Made by a program: the position numbers and the translations under genes. DNA of 64,000 nt from positions 19,441 to 83,440 of the forward strand of contig JAAWBG010000056.1 of assembly GCA_022792535.1 (NCBI GenBank), written 5' to 3'. Source of the DNA: Lachnospiraceae bacterium. Its GTDB lineage: Bacteria; Bacillota; Clostridia; Lachnospirales; Lachnospiraceae. Below, piece by piece: positions 26,206 to 36,700 of the stretch. The notes beneath the pieces are model-generated. The model was not told the origin of the DNA. It saw only the letters and a list, made by a program, of their open reading frames with translations, and ran no database searches. Each line of letters opens with the position of its first letter. Position 1 is the stretch's first letter.

Positions 26206-26493
26206 TTATTTTTCTATTAATCCGAACTGTTGAAAAACCACATAAGCATCCAACATACCGGCCAGGTACGCATTATCATGGTACTCAAATTGTGCCTCGT
26301 TATTTTTTGCAAGCAAAATATCTACGATCCGGCGCTGTTCTTCAGATAATGCTAATTTTTCATATGCCTCATATGCTTTACGTTCCTCCCCGGAAATTTC
26401 CTGATATGATTTATCCTCATTTAAAAGTTTCTGTAACGTCTGATTCATCATTTCTCCGGCAATTATTTTTAATCTTTCTTTTATTTCGTACAT
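26206..26493 (-). CDS. small DUF6809-like hypothetical protein
   Basis: From ATG 26493 (GGGTG site) a 95-residue helical protein: 'MYEIKERLKIIAGEMMNQTLQKLL', then 'EYHDNAYLAGMLDAYVVFQQFGLI'. It resembles DUF6809, a small family seen on clostridial elements; the name is from memory. No signal or membrane segments. It is the last gene of a leftward group that ends at a terminator. Confidence 0.65.
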   Translation of the reverse strand: MYEIKERLKIIAGEMMNQTLQKLLNEDKSYQEISGEERKAYEAYEKLALSEEQRRIVDILLAKNNEAQFEYHDNAYLAGMLDAYVVFQQFGLIEK

Positions 26494-26826
26494 TTTTTTA
26501 CACCCTTTCATTGGCTCTTTTTCAAAGTTATACTATCTAAATTATTTTTATCATATGTATGCTCTTTGATGAATTATCCAATTTAAAATTCTCTCCCGCA
26601 TTTCACTTTTTCTTCCAGAACAGGTGTATTTTACTTTCTTATAAAATATTGTTTGATTTTTTCAATACAATCAAAAATATTAAAAAGAAAAACAGCTAAA
26701 ACTATTCCAAATTTTCTCCGGCATTCAATCATTTCATTCAATTTTTTTATCAGAAAAAATAACCTCAGGAAATAATTTGTTTTGTTAAAACCTTTCAAAA
26801 AATTCAGTTTAGCAAAGGCTGCCCTT
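26494..26826. other. AT-rich intergenic stretch
   Basis: About 330 bp, very AT-rich, between two minus-strand genes. It must hold the promoter of the DUF6809-like gene. I see no ORF or strong hairpin. Confidence 0.5.
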
Positions 26827-27150
26827 TTATCTCATGTCTTTTAATATACCCACAAAACGCTCTAATGCTATTTTCTCTTTTCCAGATAAACTTTCCCACA
26901 TATCCATTGCCTTTAATTGCTCATCTGACAGGTCTGGACAACTGCCATCTACTGTAAAAAACTGTGCCAGCGTAATGCCAAATCCTTTACAAATCTGTTC
27001 TAAAGTTGAAATCCTGGGCATACTTCCGCGGCTTATAATCGTTGAAATGGACGACTGAGTCATCCCTGCCTGCTTCGCCAATTCATATTGACTCATATGC
27101 TTTTTTTCACACAATTCTAAGATTCGTTTCACGACAAAATTATCATCCAA
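26827..27150 (-). CDS. XRE-family helix-turn-helix regulator
   Basis: A 107-residue protein with a full XRE domain (KRILELCEKKHMSQYELAKQAGMTQSSISTIISRGSMPRISTLEQICKGFGITLAQFF) and a short helical tail. It starts with TTG after GAGGTG. It resembles regulators common on clostridial elements and probably controls nearby accessory genes. Confidence 0.85.
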   Translation of the reverse strand: MDDNFVVKRILELCEKKHMSQYELAKQAGMTQSSISTIISRGSMPRISTLEQICKGFGITLAQFFTVDGSCPDLSDEQLKAMDMWESLSGKEKIALERFVGILKDMR

Positions 27151-27435
27151 ATGTCAGCACCTCTATCCATTCTTACTCTGTATCTATTCTAACTGGATAG
27201 GGGATATTTCATTAGTTCCCTTGGATATATTTTCAATATCGCATTTGCGTTCTATGCTTTTAAAAAAATAAAAGCCTTCTGCTTTCTGTAATAATACTAT
27301 TCTGTTTTCATGCATCTCTCCTTTCTCTTGTTGCCTGTTTTTGTGTGCTTTATGTTATAATGTTACCTCATAGTTGCAAAAAAGTCTACAAAAACAAATC
27401 GACATATTCTTTGAATATTCGACTACTCCTTCAAA

Positions 27436-27774
27436 CTATTCGACATAACCTGATTTCGTAATATACGTTTCCAATAAACTATCCAGTAAATCTAATTGCT
27501 GCGGTGACAATTTATCCATTTTCTCAATAATCTTTCCATATGCGCTGTCATATTGTTTACACTCTTTAAGTTCATTCTCTAATAAATACTCTGGTGATAT
27601 TTTTAAACTGTTACAGATTTCTATAAATACATTGAGACTGGGCAAACGTATTCCTGACTCAATTTGCCTGATATGGCCGGCATTCACATCACACATCTCT
27701 GCTAATTGCTCTGATGTAATCTTCTGAGATTTTCTTATATAGTTTATTCTTTGACCAAATACCCGCTTTTCCAT
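27436..27774 (-). CDS. XRE-family helix-turn-helix regulator
   Basis: A 112-residue protein with an XRE domain at residues 5-62 (RINYIRKSQKITSEQLAEMCDVNAGHIRQIESGIRLPSLNVFIEICNSLKISPEYLL) and a C-terminal helix pair. The ribosome site is weak. It lies next to the defence cassette and is transcribed in the same direction, but a stem-loop and 370 bp separate them. Confidence 0.83.
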   Translation of the reverse strand: MEKRVFGQRINYIRKSQKITSEQLAEMCDVNAGHIRQIESGIRLPSLNVFIEICNSLKISPEYLLENELKECKQYDSAYGKIIEKMDKLSPQQLDLLDSLLETYITKSGYVE

Positions 27775-28148
27775 TGTCTTACCTTACCAGCTAATTTCAC
27801 TAATGTATGCTAATTGTTACTATGCACCATTATCTTTACATTTATCCAATCTTTCCGCTAGTACTTTAAAAGTATGACAAATCTTTAAGCATATATTTTT
27901 TTTAAAATATTTTATTTATCTTATTCATTATTGCAAATTAGAACACTTAAAAAGCCAGGTTTTTGCAGTTTGGAAAAATCTGGCTCTAATTAAGTTTATT
28001 GCTATCTTAAAAACACTGTCAATTTCCTTTACTGCCAGTATAAAAATCTTTTAATCACTAAATAATGCACCATAGTTCATGTTTGAATGCATTGTTCCAA
28101 ATTGGAATACGTGGTCAGTAAGTTCCATTATTTCAAACCATTCGAAAT
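27775..28148. other. intergenic region downstream of the defence cassette
   Basis: AT-rich. It contains the terminator at 27953-27985 and the promoter region of the XRE gene. No ORF is credible. Confidence 0.55.
27953..27985. terminator. stem-loop terminator after the KAP NTPase gene
   Basis: AGCCAGGTTTTT pairs with AAAAATCTGGCT (12 bp, one wobble), and an outer AATTAGA/TCTAATT pairing extends it. It would close transcription of the defence cassette from the right. Confidence 0.55.
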
Positions 28149-30065
28149 TTAAGCTACCTTATATAATTTGAGAATACTCATCATTTGCTGCTTCAGCCAT
28201 GACAAGTTTGCTCTTTTTATCAAATCATTTTCATCTTCAGTTATAATTCCCTCTATGATTTCCTTAATAACAGGCAAATCAATCTTGGCATTTTCTCGTA
28301 TGACATTTGAGGGGAAATGTCTGCTTAACCAATGACGAAACAAATCAATATCCTCAACAGAAGCCTCTGTTATAGCTTTAATCCACCGGTTTGAATCAGC
28401 TTTCGCAAATATTGAAATATCCATAAATAATTTATAATTATCAGACTCTGTATATTCATTCAATTGCTCTACCCATCTTTCACTGGAAAGTATTTCTTCA
28501 ATTGTTTTTTGCTTTATCTGCTTATCTTGAGCGATAATTACTGAATTTATCTCATCAATAATATTAATCACCTTTTGTTTACGTTCTCCTTCTTCAATAA
28601 AAAATACATCATTATCTAATTTTACAGGTGTATTCATTCCCATTATATTCTCCACCATTAGATTTTTTACATCTGTCATATATGAATCTGAAAAGCCAAT
28701 CTCAATCAAATTAGCAATTAAAACAATTATCTCAGTATATACAAATAACGGATATTTTCCACACTGAAGTCTTTGTTTTACTTCTTCTAATCTTTCCTCG
28801 CACCATTTTTGAGTATGATAGTAATACTGGTGATGCAGTAAATTAACTGGGTCATTATCTGAAAGTTTATTTTTTAATTCAATTTCTACATACTTCATTA
28901 GCTCTTCTTCAAATTTATTTTCATTAAACTCTCCAGTCTCCACATACAATTTTATTGATTCTGATTTTTTTCTCGCCTCATATACCGCTCTTTCCCAGCC
29001 ATCTGTTGGCACTGGTATATTACCTTTAAATTGAACAGCCCACCTAAAACCGTCCCCTATTAAAAAATACAACAGTTCCTTTTTATATTCTTCTTCAACG
29101 CTAATACAATGAAGTTTAGCATACAAGTAACATATTTTTGACAAGAAAAACTGAAATGTACGCAGGTTATGGTGGCCATACATATCCATGACTAAATAAA
29201 AGCTATCTATATTTTCCAGCAAACCCTCCTTTAAAGTATTTTCAGCATCACTGTTCTCTATTATTGTTTTTACAATATTTTTAATGTCTGGTTGATAGTG
29301 TAATGTCACCCCGATAAGTTTTTCTCTTATTTTTCGATATTCAGTATCAACTTCTCCATCTGAGAATAAAATCTTCCTCTTTTCTTCCAGTTCTTCAAGA
29401 CTCACTCCATCCCCTGTTTTCTTCTCCTTATATAAACTGTTTTCATTTTTTGTAGGCCACTTAATTTTATCATTTAATGTCAGTAAATACTGTAATTCTT
29501 TTTGTACAGTTGCTCCATGTACAAAAATCTCTTTTTCATAAGCAACCAAAATTACTTTCGCCCCTTCATGTTCAACTAAACCATTTATAAATCCAAACAA
29601 CTCATTTAAAGGGCAATCACACCGTTCAATGTCATCAAATACAAATATGTATGATTTCATCGGTAACCAGTCTGATGCTATATCATATGCATTTATACCG
29701 TTTGAAAATTTTTTCCATATCGCACTCCCAATTTTTCTTGATGACAATAAAATATTACCCCCGACTTTAGCACCATAACTATTATCTCCTTTTATATTTT
29801 TTAACTTCTCTCTGGCTTCTTCCTCAAATCCCCAAATAATATTTTCTTGAATATCCTGAACAGTTTTGCAGCCATATAATGAAATATATTTGACTTTTCT
29901 AGGTTGTTCAGAGTTTTTTTCTTTTTCTTCAATTTGTCTTTTCAGAATCTTTTGAATAAAAAAAGTTTTTCCGCATCCCCATTCCCCATCAATTAAAATT
30001 GCATAATTATATGATGTATCTGATAAATATCTCAATGTTTCTTCAGTAATTTGATTATCAGTCAT
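28149..30065 (-). CDS. KAP-family P-loop NTPase (defence cassette)
   Basis: A 638-residue P-loop NTPase. Walker A is 'DGEWGCGKT' at residues 26-34 and Walker B 'YIFVFDDIERCD' at about 139-150, the arrangement of KAP-type STAND-like ATPases. A long helical C-terminal region follows with no recognised domain. No clear transmembrane hairpin is visible, unlike many KAP proteins. The start has a GGAGG site. AbiH is encoded immediately upstream, 131 bp away. The pairing with an abortive-infection gene suggests an ATP-driven sensor or switch in phage defence; that is inference. Codon use is AT-rich compared with the conjugation genes. Confidence 0.85.
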   Translation of the reverse strand: MTDNQITEETLRYLSDTSYNYAILIDGEWGCGKTFFIQKILKRQIEEKEKNSEQPRKVKYISLYGCKTVQDIQENIIWGFEEEAREKLKNIKGDNSYGAKVGGNILLSSRKIGSAIWKKFSNGINAYDIASDWLPMKSYIFVFDDIERCDCPLNELFGFINGLVEHEGAKVILVAYEKEIFVHGATVQKELQYLLTLNDKIKWPTKNENSLYKEKKTGDGVSLEELEEKRKILFSDGEVDTEYRKIREKLIGVTLHYQPDIKNIVKTIIENSDAENTLKEGLLENIDSFYLVMDMYGHHNLRTFQFFLSKICYLYAKLHCISVEEEYKKELLYFLIGDGFRWAVQFKGNIPVPTDGWERAVYEARKKSESIKLYVETGEFNENKFEEELMKYVEIELKNKLSDNDPVNLLHHQYYYHTQKWCEERLEEVKQRLQCGKYPLFVYTEIIVLIANLIEIGFSDSYMTDVKNLMVENIMGMNTPVKLDNDVFFIEEGERKQKVINIIDEINSVIIAQDKQIKQKTIEEILSSERWVEQLNEYTESDNYKLFMDISIFAKADSNRWIKAITEASVEDIDLFRHWLSRHFPSNVIRENAKIDLPVIKEIIEGIITEDENDLIKRANLSWLKQQMMSILKLYKVA

Positions 30066-30074
30066 TAGAATCCT

Positions 30075-30165
30075 CCAAAATTAAAATAATAACACTATAA
30101 ATATCCTTGATTTGTAATATAACTATTATATTGTTATCGGCAACTTTCTCTAACATCAATATTAT
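30075..30165 (-). promoter_or_regulatory. possible internal promoter of the KAP gene
   Basis: On the minus strand TTGCCG and TATATT lie about 16 nt apart in the 131-bp gap between abiH and the KAP gene. The KAP gene may therefore be expressed separately as well as with abiH. Confidence 0.35.
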
Positions 30166-30196
30166 AATAAATTATCATTCATCTTCTATTTTTCAT

Positions 30197-31423
30197 TCAC
30201 ATTACAGTCTGTGGCACAAATTCAATAGTCTTATGGGCTCCTCCCGTTCTTCGTACTAATTCCTCTTGTCCCATTATCAATATTAAATTCCTTATCAATT
30301 TCCCAAGTTCTGCTTTATCTTCTTGATTTTTCCGATAATAGAATATTTTTGTTTGGACATTGTCATTGCAAATAAACATTTTCAAAACATCCTTATCAGT
30401 GATATCTAAAGAATGTCCAAATATATATAGCATATGCCCAGGATATTCTATCTTCCCCGAAAGTAAATGTGGATTTAGATAATCAGCATAACCGTCTTTA
30501 ATCTCATCTACCCACTCCAAATACTTATTTCCTGTAGATTTATATATTCTTTGGTAAAATTTTTTAAATGACAACAATTCCAAGTCCTTATCTTTTTTAT
30601 CATCATCCAGATATTCGTCAATTCCCAGAACAAGATTACTGGTATTTACATTTTTACTAATGTCTGCTTTCCCATGAATATAATCACATTCAACTTTCTT
30701 TCCCTTACTATATATCCTTTCATATGTATCAGAATAATTAAAGGACAATACATGATCCAAATTCAAACTCTCTATATCTACATTTTTTTCAGTGACTGAG
30801 CTTCTATTAACAAATTCAGCAATATATATTTCTAATGCACGAATCAATCTTCCCAATTCTTCATCCAAAAACGCAGCAAAATCAATCAATGTTGTGTCAT
30901 CTTTAAGTGCTTTTTGCACACTTCCTTTTGATGCTTTATAAACATCAAGCAATATGTTATGTTTCTCCTTTAGCACCTCTTTAAGCTCTTTATCACTTTT
31001 CTTTATATTTATTGCTTCATCCAAAACTTGAATTACCTTTGATATTTCTGTTTCAAAATCAATCCAATTTCCTCCAATGGAAGATCGGCAATTTAAAAAA
31101 TATTCCAACCATGTATTTTTACGAATATAGGTATAAAGTTCATCCAAAAATTTATTTGATGTTGTAACCTTCAAATTATAAGTATTATTATCATTAAAAT
31201 TTTTTTTGCACTCTCTTTTATCAAAAGCCTCTAATAGTACATTTTTTATATCATCATTCGTTTCCCAATTATCAAGATTATCACATTTATAATCGTTTAA
31301 AGATGCATCCTCACAAAAAGTATAAATTCTTCTTGCCTTTTCACAAAAATCAAGAAAATCACCATATTTCGTAGGTAATCCATGTGCCAAATCAAAGCCA
31401 TTCCCAATAATAAGTATATTCAT
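30197..31423 (-). CDS. abiH: AbiH-family abortive infection protein
   Basis: A 408-residue protein with the diagnostic AbiH N-terminus 'MNILIIGNGFDLAHGLPTKYG', a nucleotide-binding-like glycine motif, and the C-terminal 'YIFGHSLDITDKDVL' motif. AbiH was described as a lactococcal phage abortive-infection protein; its biochemistry is poorly known. The middle is helical, charged and lysine-rich. The start has an AAGGAG site. An extended -10 box lies about 40 bp upstream. It is the first gene of a two-gene defence cassette carried by the ICE. Confidence 0.9.
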   Translation of the reverse strand: MNILIIGNGFDLAHGLPTKYGDFLDFCEKARRIYTFCEDASLNDYKCDNLDNWETNDDIKNVLLEAFDKRECKKNFNDNNTYNLKVTTSNKFLDELYTYIRKNTWLEYFLNCRSSIGGNWIDFETEISKVIQVLDEAINIKKSDKELKEVLKEKHNILLDVYKASKGSVQKALKDDTTLIDFAAFLDEELGRLIRALEIYIAEFVNRSSVTEKNVDIESLNLDHVLSFNYSDTYERIYSKGKKVECDYIHGKADISKNVNTSNLVLGIDEYLDDDKKDKDLELLSFKKFYQRIYKSTGNKYLEWVDEIKDGYADYLNPHLLSGKIEYPGHMLYIFGHSLDITDKDVLKMFICNDNVQTKIFYYRKNQEDKAELGKLIRNLILIMGQEELVRRTGGAHKTIEFVPQTVM

Positions 31424-31458
31424 AATTTTTTCTCCTTCAATAAATAAAATATATATTG

Positions 31459-31492
31459 ATTATAGCACAAATCACAGTCTAGACATGTCCAG
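31459..31492 (-). promoter_or_regulatory. abiH promoter with palindromic operator candidate
   Basis: On the minus strand an extended -10 element TGCTATAAT is centred near 31461. The sequence CTGGACATGTCTAG, palindromic but for one pair, lies near the expected -35 region. Confidence 0.45.
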
Positions 31493-31509
31493 TTTCATTT
31501 GATTCAAAA

Positions 31510-31540
31510 AAGATATGAGATTTTACTCCCATATCTCTTT
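31510..31540 (-). terminator. terminator at the end of the conjugation operon
   Basis: On the minus strand AGATATG pairs with CATATCT around a 12-nt loop and is followed by TTTTTT. It separates the leftward conjugation genes from the defence cassette. Confidence 0.7.
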
Positions 31541-31884
31541 CTACCTTATCGACTGTTTACAACTAATACCCTCTTTTTCTAAAATAACTCCTATTTCCTC
31601 TACATTTTTTCTTCATATATTTCAAAAGCCTTTGCTCTATTCAAAATACTGAACAGTAGCTTTTCTTTGCTTGCTCTTTTATCAATTCTGTTCCTAAGGA
31701 TTTCTCCTTATATTCCTTTTCCCTGATTCTGAAAAATTCCGCTACCTTAAATTTAATGCAAATTTTTCTTTCTATTTTCCACTATTGTATTATCCATACT
31801 TTTTCCTTTGTAAACTACATACCTCCTGTCCTTCCCGCAGGGCAGTCACCTGCCCTGCTTCTTTTTCCTGATTTTCACTGCTGT

Positions 31885-32553
31885 TTAACGAAATGGCAGC
31901 TCTTCCCCACTGTATTTCATAAATTCTTTTTCATCTGTCTTCACCTGCTTTGAAGCACGTTCCTGTTCCTCCTGCATTGCCTGTTCCTTTGCCTCCTGAT
32001 AGGCATCTATCACCACATTGTTGAGTTTTTCTCTGAACTCTTTTGTAATTGGAAAACATACATCCTTATATTTGTTACCTGCCTTATAGGATGGCATTGC
32101 CACAAATATTCCATTCCTGCCCTGCACCACACTCACGTTCCCTACTACGAAACTGCCATTCAGCACGATGTTTGCAAATCCTACCATATTGCTGCCCTCA
32201 CGGGCAAAGGGCTTTACCTGTACCGTAAACTCCGGTTCGTCCGACTTTTCAGTCTCCAGCCTGACCTCTGCCTTTCCTGTCTGCTCCATTTCGCCATAAA
32301 GTTTTAAAATGTCCTCATACAGTTCTTCACGAAACTCTTTTGTAATCGGAAAGCATACGTCCTTATAAACCGGATTATTATATTCATCTCTCTCTTTCGT
32401 GCGAAAACTGGGCATGGATATAAAATTACCCTTGCTCCCCTCAATCACCGCCACATTTGTGACCTTGAAGCTATTTCCAAATATAACGGTTGCAAATGCC
32501 TTCACACTTTTTTCAGGGTTATTGACTGCATTTAACTGGATTGAATACGCCAT
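31885..32553 (-). CDS. tandem SpoVG-domain protein
   Basis: A 222-residue protein with two SpoVG-like domains. Domain 1 (about 1-90) has 'AFATVIFGNSFKVTNVAVIEG' and 'YKDVCFPITKEFREELYEDIL'; domain 2 (about 110-195) has 'GFANIVLNGSFVVGNVSVVQG' and 'YKDVCFPITKEFREKLNNVV'. SpoVG proteins bind DNA and RNA and regulate gene expression, so a duplicated form could regulate the ICE. The start follows AAAAGGAGG. It is the last gene of the conjugation operon. Confidence 0.88.
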   Translation of the reverse strand: MAYSIQLNAVNNPEKSVKAFATVIFGNSFKVTNVAVIEGSKGNFISMPSFRTKERDEYNNPVYKDVCFPITKEFREELYEDILKLYGEMEQTGKAEVRLETEKSDEPEFTVQVKPFAREGSNMVGFANIVLNGSFVVGNVSVVQGRNGIFVAMPSYKAGNKYKDVCFPITKEFREKLNNVVIDAYQEAKEQAMQEEQERASKQVKTDEKEFMKYSGEELPFR

Positions 32554-32637
32554 AATTTCCTCCTTTTCTGTCCTTTAGGACGCTAAAATATTTTTTATTA
32601 TCTGAACCGGCCTCCACTCTTAAAGTTTCAGGCAGAT

Positions 32638-33021
32638 TCATTTTCCCCCTGGCAGGATGCTATCCGGCATACAAATAAAGCAAAATAATTGTTCCAGATG
32701 CTCCAGTTTCATTTTTCCGTGGAGGTAATTTGCCAGTGTTATCACAAAACCATCCTGTTCATAGTAAATCCATTCCTCATGCCCTTCCTCTTTCACCACA
32801 GTGACTGCAAAATCAGGCAGATACGCTTTTTCCTGCTCGTCATAATAACAAAACATTCCCTCATGCAGGTCAAGTCCCAGTTCCGGAATATTAACCCGCC
32901 ACCCGCTGATGACAATCTGATAATCCTCCTCACTTTCCATAATGTCGTCCGGCACTTCTGCAAGTTCCTCCATCTCCGCAAGGATTTCTTCCACTTTCTC
33001 CAGTCTGTATGCCTTTTCCAT
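32638..33021 (-). CDS. hypothetical ICE protein
   Basis: A 127-residue acidic protein ('MEKAYRLEKVEEILAEMEELAEVPDD', later 'GWRVNIPELGLDLHEGMFCYYDEQEKAYLPDF'). Not recognised; no signal or membrane segments. The start follows AAGGAG. It lies within the conjugation operon between the sortase and SpoVG genes and is probably a conserved accessory gene of this ICE family. Confidence 0.75.
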   Translation of the reverse strand: MEKAYRLEKVEEILAEMEELAEVPDDIMESEEDYQIVISGWRVNIPELGLDLHEGMFCYYDEQEKAYLPDFAVTVVKEEGHEEWIYYEQDGFVITLANYLHGKMKLEHLEQLFCFICMPDSILPGGK

Positions 33022-33024
33022 GTA

Positions 33025-33099
33025 TTAACTCCTTCCCGATTTCCCTTTACCTCGCAGGGTTCCTGTTCCAAATCTGTATTCTTTTCTGCTCTTCTCCAT
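33025..33099 (-). CDS. possible 24-residue peptide ORF
   Basis: A short frame 'MEKSRKEYRFGTGTLRGKGK...' begins 6 bp after the sortase stop, preceded by AAGGGGTG, and ends over the ribosome site of the next gene. The peptide is very basic. It may be a translational coupling leader rather than a functional protein. Confidence 0.3.
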   Translation of the reverse strand: MEKSRKEYRFGTGTLRGKGKSGRS

Positions 33100-33105
33100 C
33101 TTATT

Positions 33106-33735
33106 TCACCCCTTACAGGCACAGTGATACACCAGGCGCATGGTTCCGCTGTTCTCACAGGTAATCAGAGTAAGTTTCTTTTCCTCACCCTGTGCTTTTA
33201 CGGAATTATCATATGGTTCCACAACTTCCCATGAAATGACTTCATACTGATATACGTTTCCTTCCTTATCTGTAATTTTTATTATATTCCCCTGAGAAAG
33301 TCTGTTCAGATACTTAAAATAAGCACCATACCTGCTCCCTCTGTGTCCGGCAAGTACACAGTTTCCTTTTTCACCGATTGCTGCAGTATTTGGTATATGG
33401 CCAATTCCATGGGCAAGCTGTTTGCTGTCTGTACCTTCCACAATAGGATATTTCAGGTCTAAAGCCTCTATCTCAATCAAACCAATCACATCCCCGGATG
33501 AAAGCAAGGATACATCTTTAAAATGACCGGGAATTTTGGCGCACTCATCCTCTGCTTCATTCTCCCGCTTTTCCTCTTTTTTTCCGTCCTTCCTATACGC
33601 CTGTTCTGCACTTTGTTCAAACTGTTTTATCAGTTCAGCAGACTTTTGATTCCCGTAAAAATAATAAAAAAATGGAACTGACATAGCCGCCAGCCCCGCC
33701 ATAATAAATATTGCTGCCAGAATTTTCCGTATCAT
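33106..33735 (-). CDS. sortase (class B/D-like)
   Basis: A 209-residue transpeptidase with an N-terminal membrane anchor (residues 4-25) and a sortase beta-barrel. The catalytic triad is visible: His in 'VLAGHRGS' (about 131), Cys in 'LITCENSG' (about 192) and Arg in 'TMRLVYHC' (about 200). It would join LPXTG-type proteins to the wall or to each other; the LPQTG adhesin at the right end of this ICE is the likely substrate. It overlaps the giant helicase stop by 4 bp (ATGA), indicating translational coupling. Confidence 0.9.
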   Translation of the reverse strand: MIRKILAAIFIMAGLAAMSVPFFYYFYGNQKSAELIKQFEQSAEQAYRKDGKKEEKRENEAEDECAKIPGHFKDVSLLSSGDVIGLIEIEALDLKYPIVEGTDSKQLAHGIGHIPNTAAIGEKGNCVLAGHRGSRYGAYFKYLNRLSQGNIIKITDKEGNVYQYEVISWEVVEPYDNSVKAQGEEKKLTLITCENSGTMRLVYHCACKG

Positions 33736-36700
33736 CTTCCCTCTTTTCCCAGCGGCTGACTGCAGTAATCCATATGATCACTGCCCGGCTCCGCTGCCTT
33801 TTCATTGTCCTGTTTTTCACACAACTCTACATTTTCCACCTTTTCTTTCTCTAAATCCAACTGCACATTCAGCTCATTCAGACGTGCGGTTTTCTCTTTC
33901 AGTTCCTCTTCCTGCATGAACGGTTTTTCATATTCCTCTTTGGCCTGCTCCAAATCACGCTGGTATTGTTCAAGCATTTTTTCCAGTTCCGGTACTTTAG
34001 AAGATATACCATGGCAGAGATTTTCCAGCTTCAACATATTTCCAACAGGACTTGTCGAGAGTTCTGCCTTGTAGTCAGTCTTCCCCCGCAAAACCATATA
34101 GTTTACACCGATGAAGTTTTTTTCTATCAAAAGCTCAAACCCCTTAAAACTTCCAATATGAGTAATTCCCCCGTTTTTGTGCTTACTGATTTCCTGTAAC
34201 ATAACTGTTCCGCCATCTGTCCTCTCAGCAAATTTTGTACTTTTTCCAGCAATATCTATCGTAACAGCAAAATCTGATTCTGAAATCAGTGCATCCTCTG
34301 CATTTTTTGCGTCCTCACGCACACATGCCAGCTTTTCAGCTGCCGCTTTCATGAGTTTCGGATAACGTATCATGAAATTATCCTGTAAGGAATAGCGCTG
34401 GCTGTCATAACTGCTTTTCAGCATCCTCAACCGCTGTACATCGTTTTCAAGCTGCATTTTTTCCTTTATCAGCGGGTTCCCGGTTGCCACAGCTTTTATC
34501 TCCGCATAGGAAAGAGTTGCCTCGTCAATGTCCTCACAGGTTCTTGACACTGCCCTGCTTGTCATAATCTGCGAAATAAAACGCTGCTTATTTTCCACCA
34601 GTGACCAGGAATATGCGTCAAAGGTTCCCTTTGTAACATAACGGTAAATTGCCACCTCCTCGTTTTCATTTCCCTGTCTCACTCCACGCCCTTCCCGCTG
34701 TTCAATACTTGAAGGCTTCCACGGACAATCCACATGGTGCATTGCTGTGATGTGCGCCTGTACGTTTACGCCCGTCCCGCACTGGTCCGTAGAACCAATC
34801 AGTATCTTTCTCCTGCCACTTCTCATATCTCTGAAAAGAGCTTCCCGCTGTGCATCGGTCTTTGCGTCATGTATAAAAGCGATTTCTTCTGCCGGAATTC
34901 CCTGTTTTACCAGTTCTGTTTTCAGATAATTGTAAATGTCAAACTGTCCGCCATTTATCATGCGCTCTTCCCAGTCTGGTGTCCATGTGGCTTTTGGTGT
35001 CCCGATATCCGAAAAAATAAGCTGGCAGCCGATTTTATCTTCCCTGTTTCCGGAAAAATATTCGGCTGCCACATTTGCTGCTACTTTATTCAGTTTCCCG
35101 TCCGGGTTGCTCGGCGCATCCAATTCCAGAAGTCTTGCGTCAGTCCCTAAAAGCCTTGCCTCTCCTGTGATTTTCAGGAAATTATCCACACTGGGCTCAA
35201 CACCGCCTGCATGGATTGCTTCTGCACGTTTCGCAAATTCTTCCATAACCTGCTTCACATACCAGTCCGGCTCGCTCTCTACGATAATTGGCTTTCCGCT
35301 CCTTAATGCAGGCACAGGAAGATTGAGCATGTCCGGTGTCTGCACATCGGCAACCTCACGGAATGATGTCATAAGCTCTGGCACGTTTGTAAATTTGTTA
35401 AAACGACTTTTAAACCGAAACCCGCTGCCTTCCACAGTCAGCTCCAGTGCGGTTGTCACCTCTCCAAAATTTGACGCCCATGAATCAAAATGGTAAATTC
35501 CCATCCGCTCTAATGTATTTTTCTGCAGATAAAGCTGCATCACATACAGCTCACACATCGTATTACTCACGGGAGTTCCTGTTGCAAACACAATGCCTCT
35601 CCCATCATTGATTTCATTAAGGTACTGACATTTCAGATACATATCCATTGCCTTTTTAGAGCCTGTACCGGATATGCCCGACACGTTGTTGATTTTAGAA
35701 AAAATCGACATATTTTTAAAATGGTGTGCTTCGTCTACCATAATAGAGTCAATACCCAGTTCTTCAAAAGTAATCAGGTCATCTTTGCGGCTTTCCTCCG
35801 TCAGAGCTTTTAGCTGCTCGTCCAGTTTTTTCTTCTGTGCCTCCATCTGCTTAATGCTCCACCGCTCCCCTTTTTCTGCCTTGACTTCGTCAATCGCATT
35901 AGAAATCTCCTGTATCTGTGCCTGCAGCATACGTTCTTTTCGTTCCCCTGAGATTGGTATTTTCTCAAACTGCGAATGGGACATAATAATACAATCATAA
36001 TCCCCGGTTGCAATGCGTGACACAAACTGCTTCCTACGGCTCTTTTCAAAGTCACGCTCCGTTGCTACAAGAATATTAGCAGACGGGTACAGCCGCATGA
36101 ACTCCCCTGCTGTCTGCCCTACGATGGACTTCGGCACGACAATAACGTTCTTGTTGGCAAGGCCAAGCCGCCGCTGTTCCATACATGCCGCCATCATCGT
36201 AAAAGTTTTTCCTGCCCCTACACAATGTGCAAGCAGCGTATTCCCACCGAGAAGGATTCTTGCGACTGCATTTTTCTGGTGGTCACGCAGTTTAATCTCC
36301 GGATTCATGCCGGGGAATGTCAGATGTGAACCATTATATTCCCGCAAGCGGATATTGTTAAACGTCTCATTGTAATAATCCACATATTTCTTCCTTCTTT
36401 CCGGTTCTTTAAATATCCAGTTTTGAAAAGCCTCTTTCATCTGGTTCTGCTTTTCCCTTGCAATCATGGTTTCCTTCTTATTTACAACATAATGATACCT
36501 GCCATCGCTGTCATCCACTCTGTCACGGACTGTAACGGTACGCAGATTTAAGGTTTCCTCAAAAATGGAATAAGCGTCAATCCGTTTTGTTCCGTATGTT
36601 TCTGTCGCAGCAACAGAGCTGTTATCAAGCCATTTCCCCTCAATAAACCAGTTCATGTTATAAGGGTTGAGTTTTACCTGCATGCCGGAACTGCTCCATT

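Larger units (their letters stand above)
31424..31884. other. gap between defence cassette and conjugation operon
   Basis: It contains the abiH promoter, an imperfect palindrome CTAGACATGTCCAG near 31479-31492, and the terminator of the conjugation operon at 31510-31540. The rest is AT/pyrimidine-rich without a credible gene. Confidence 0.6.
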
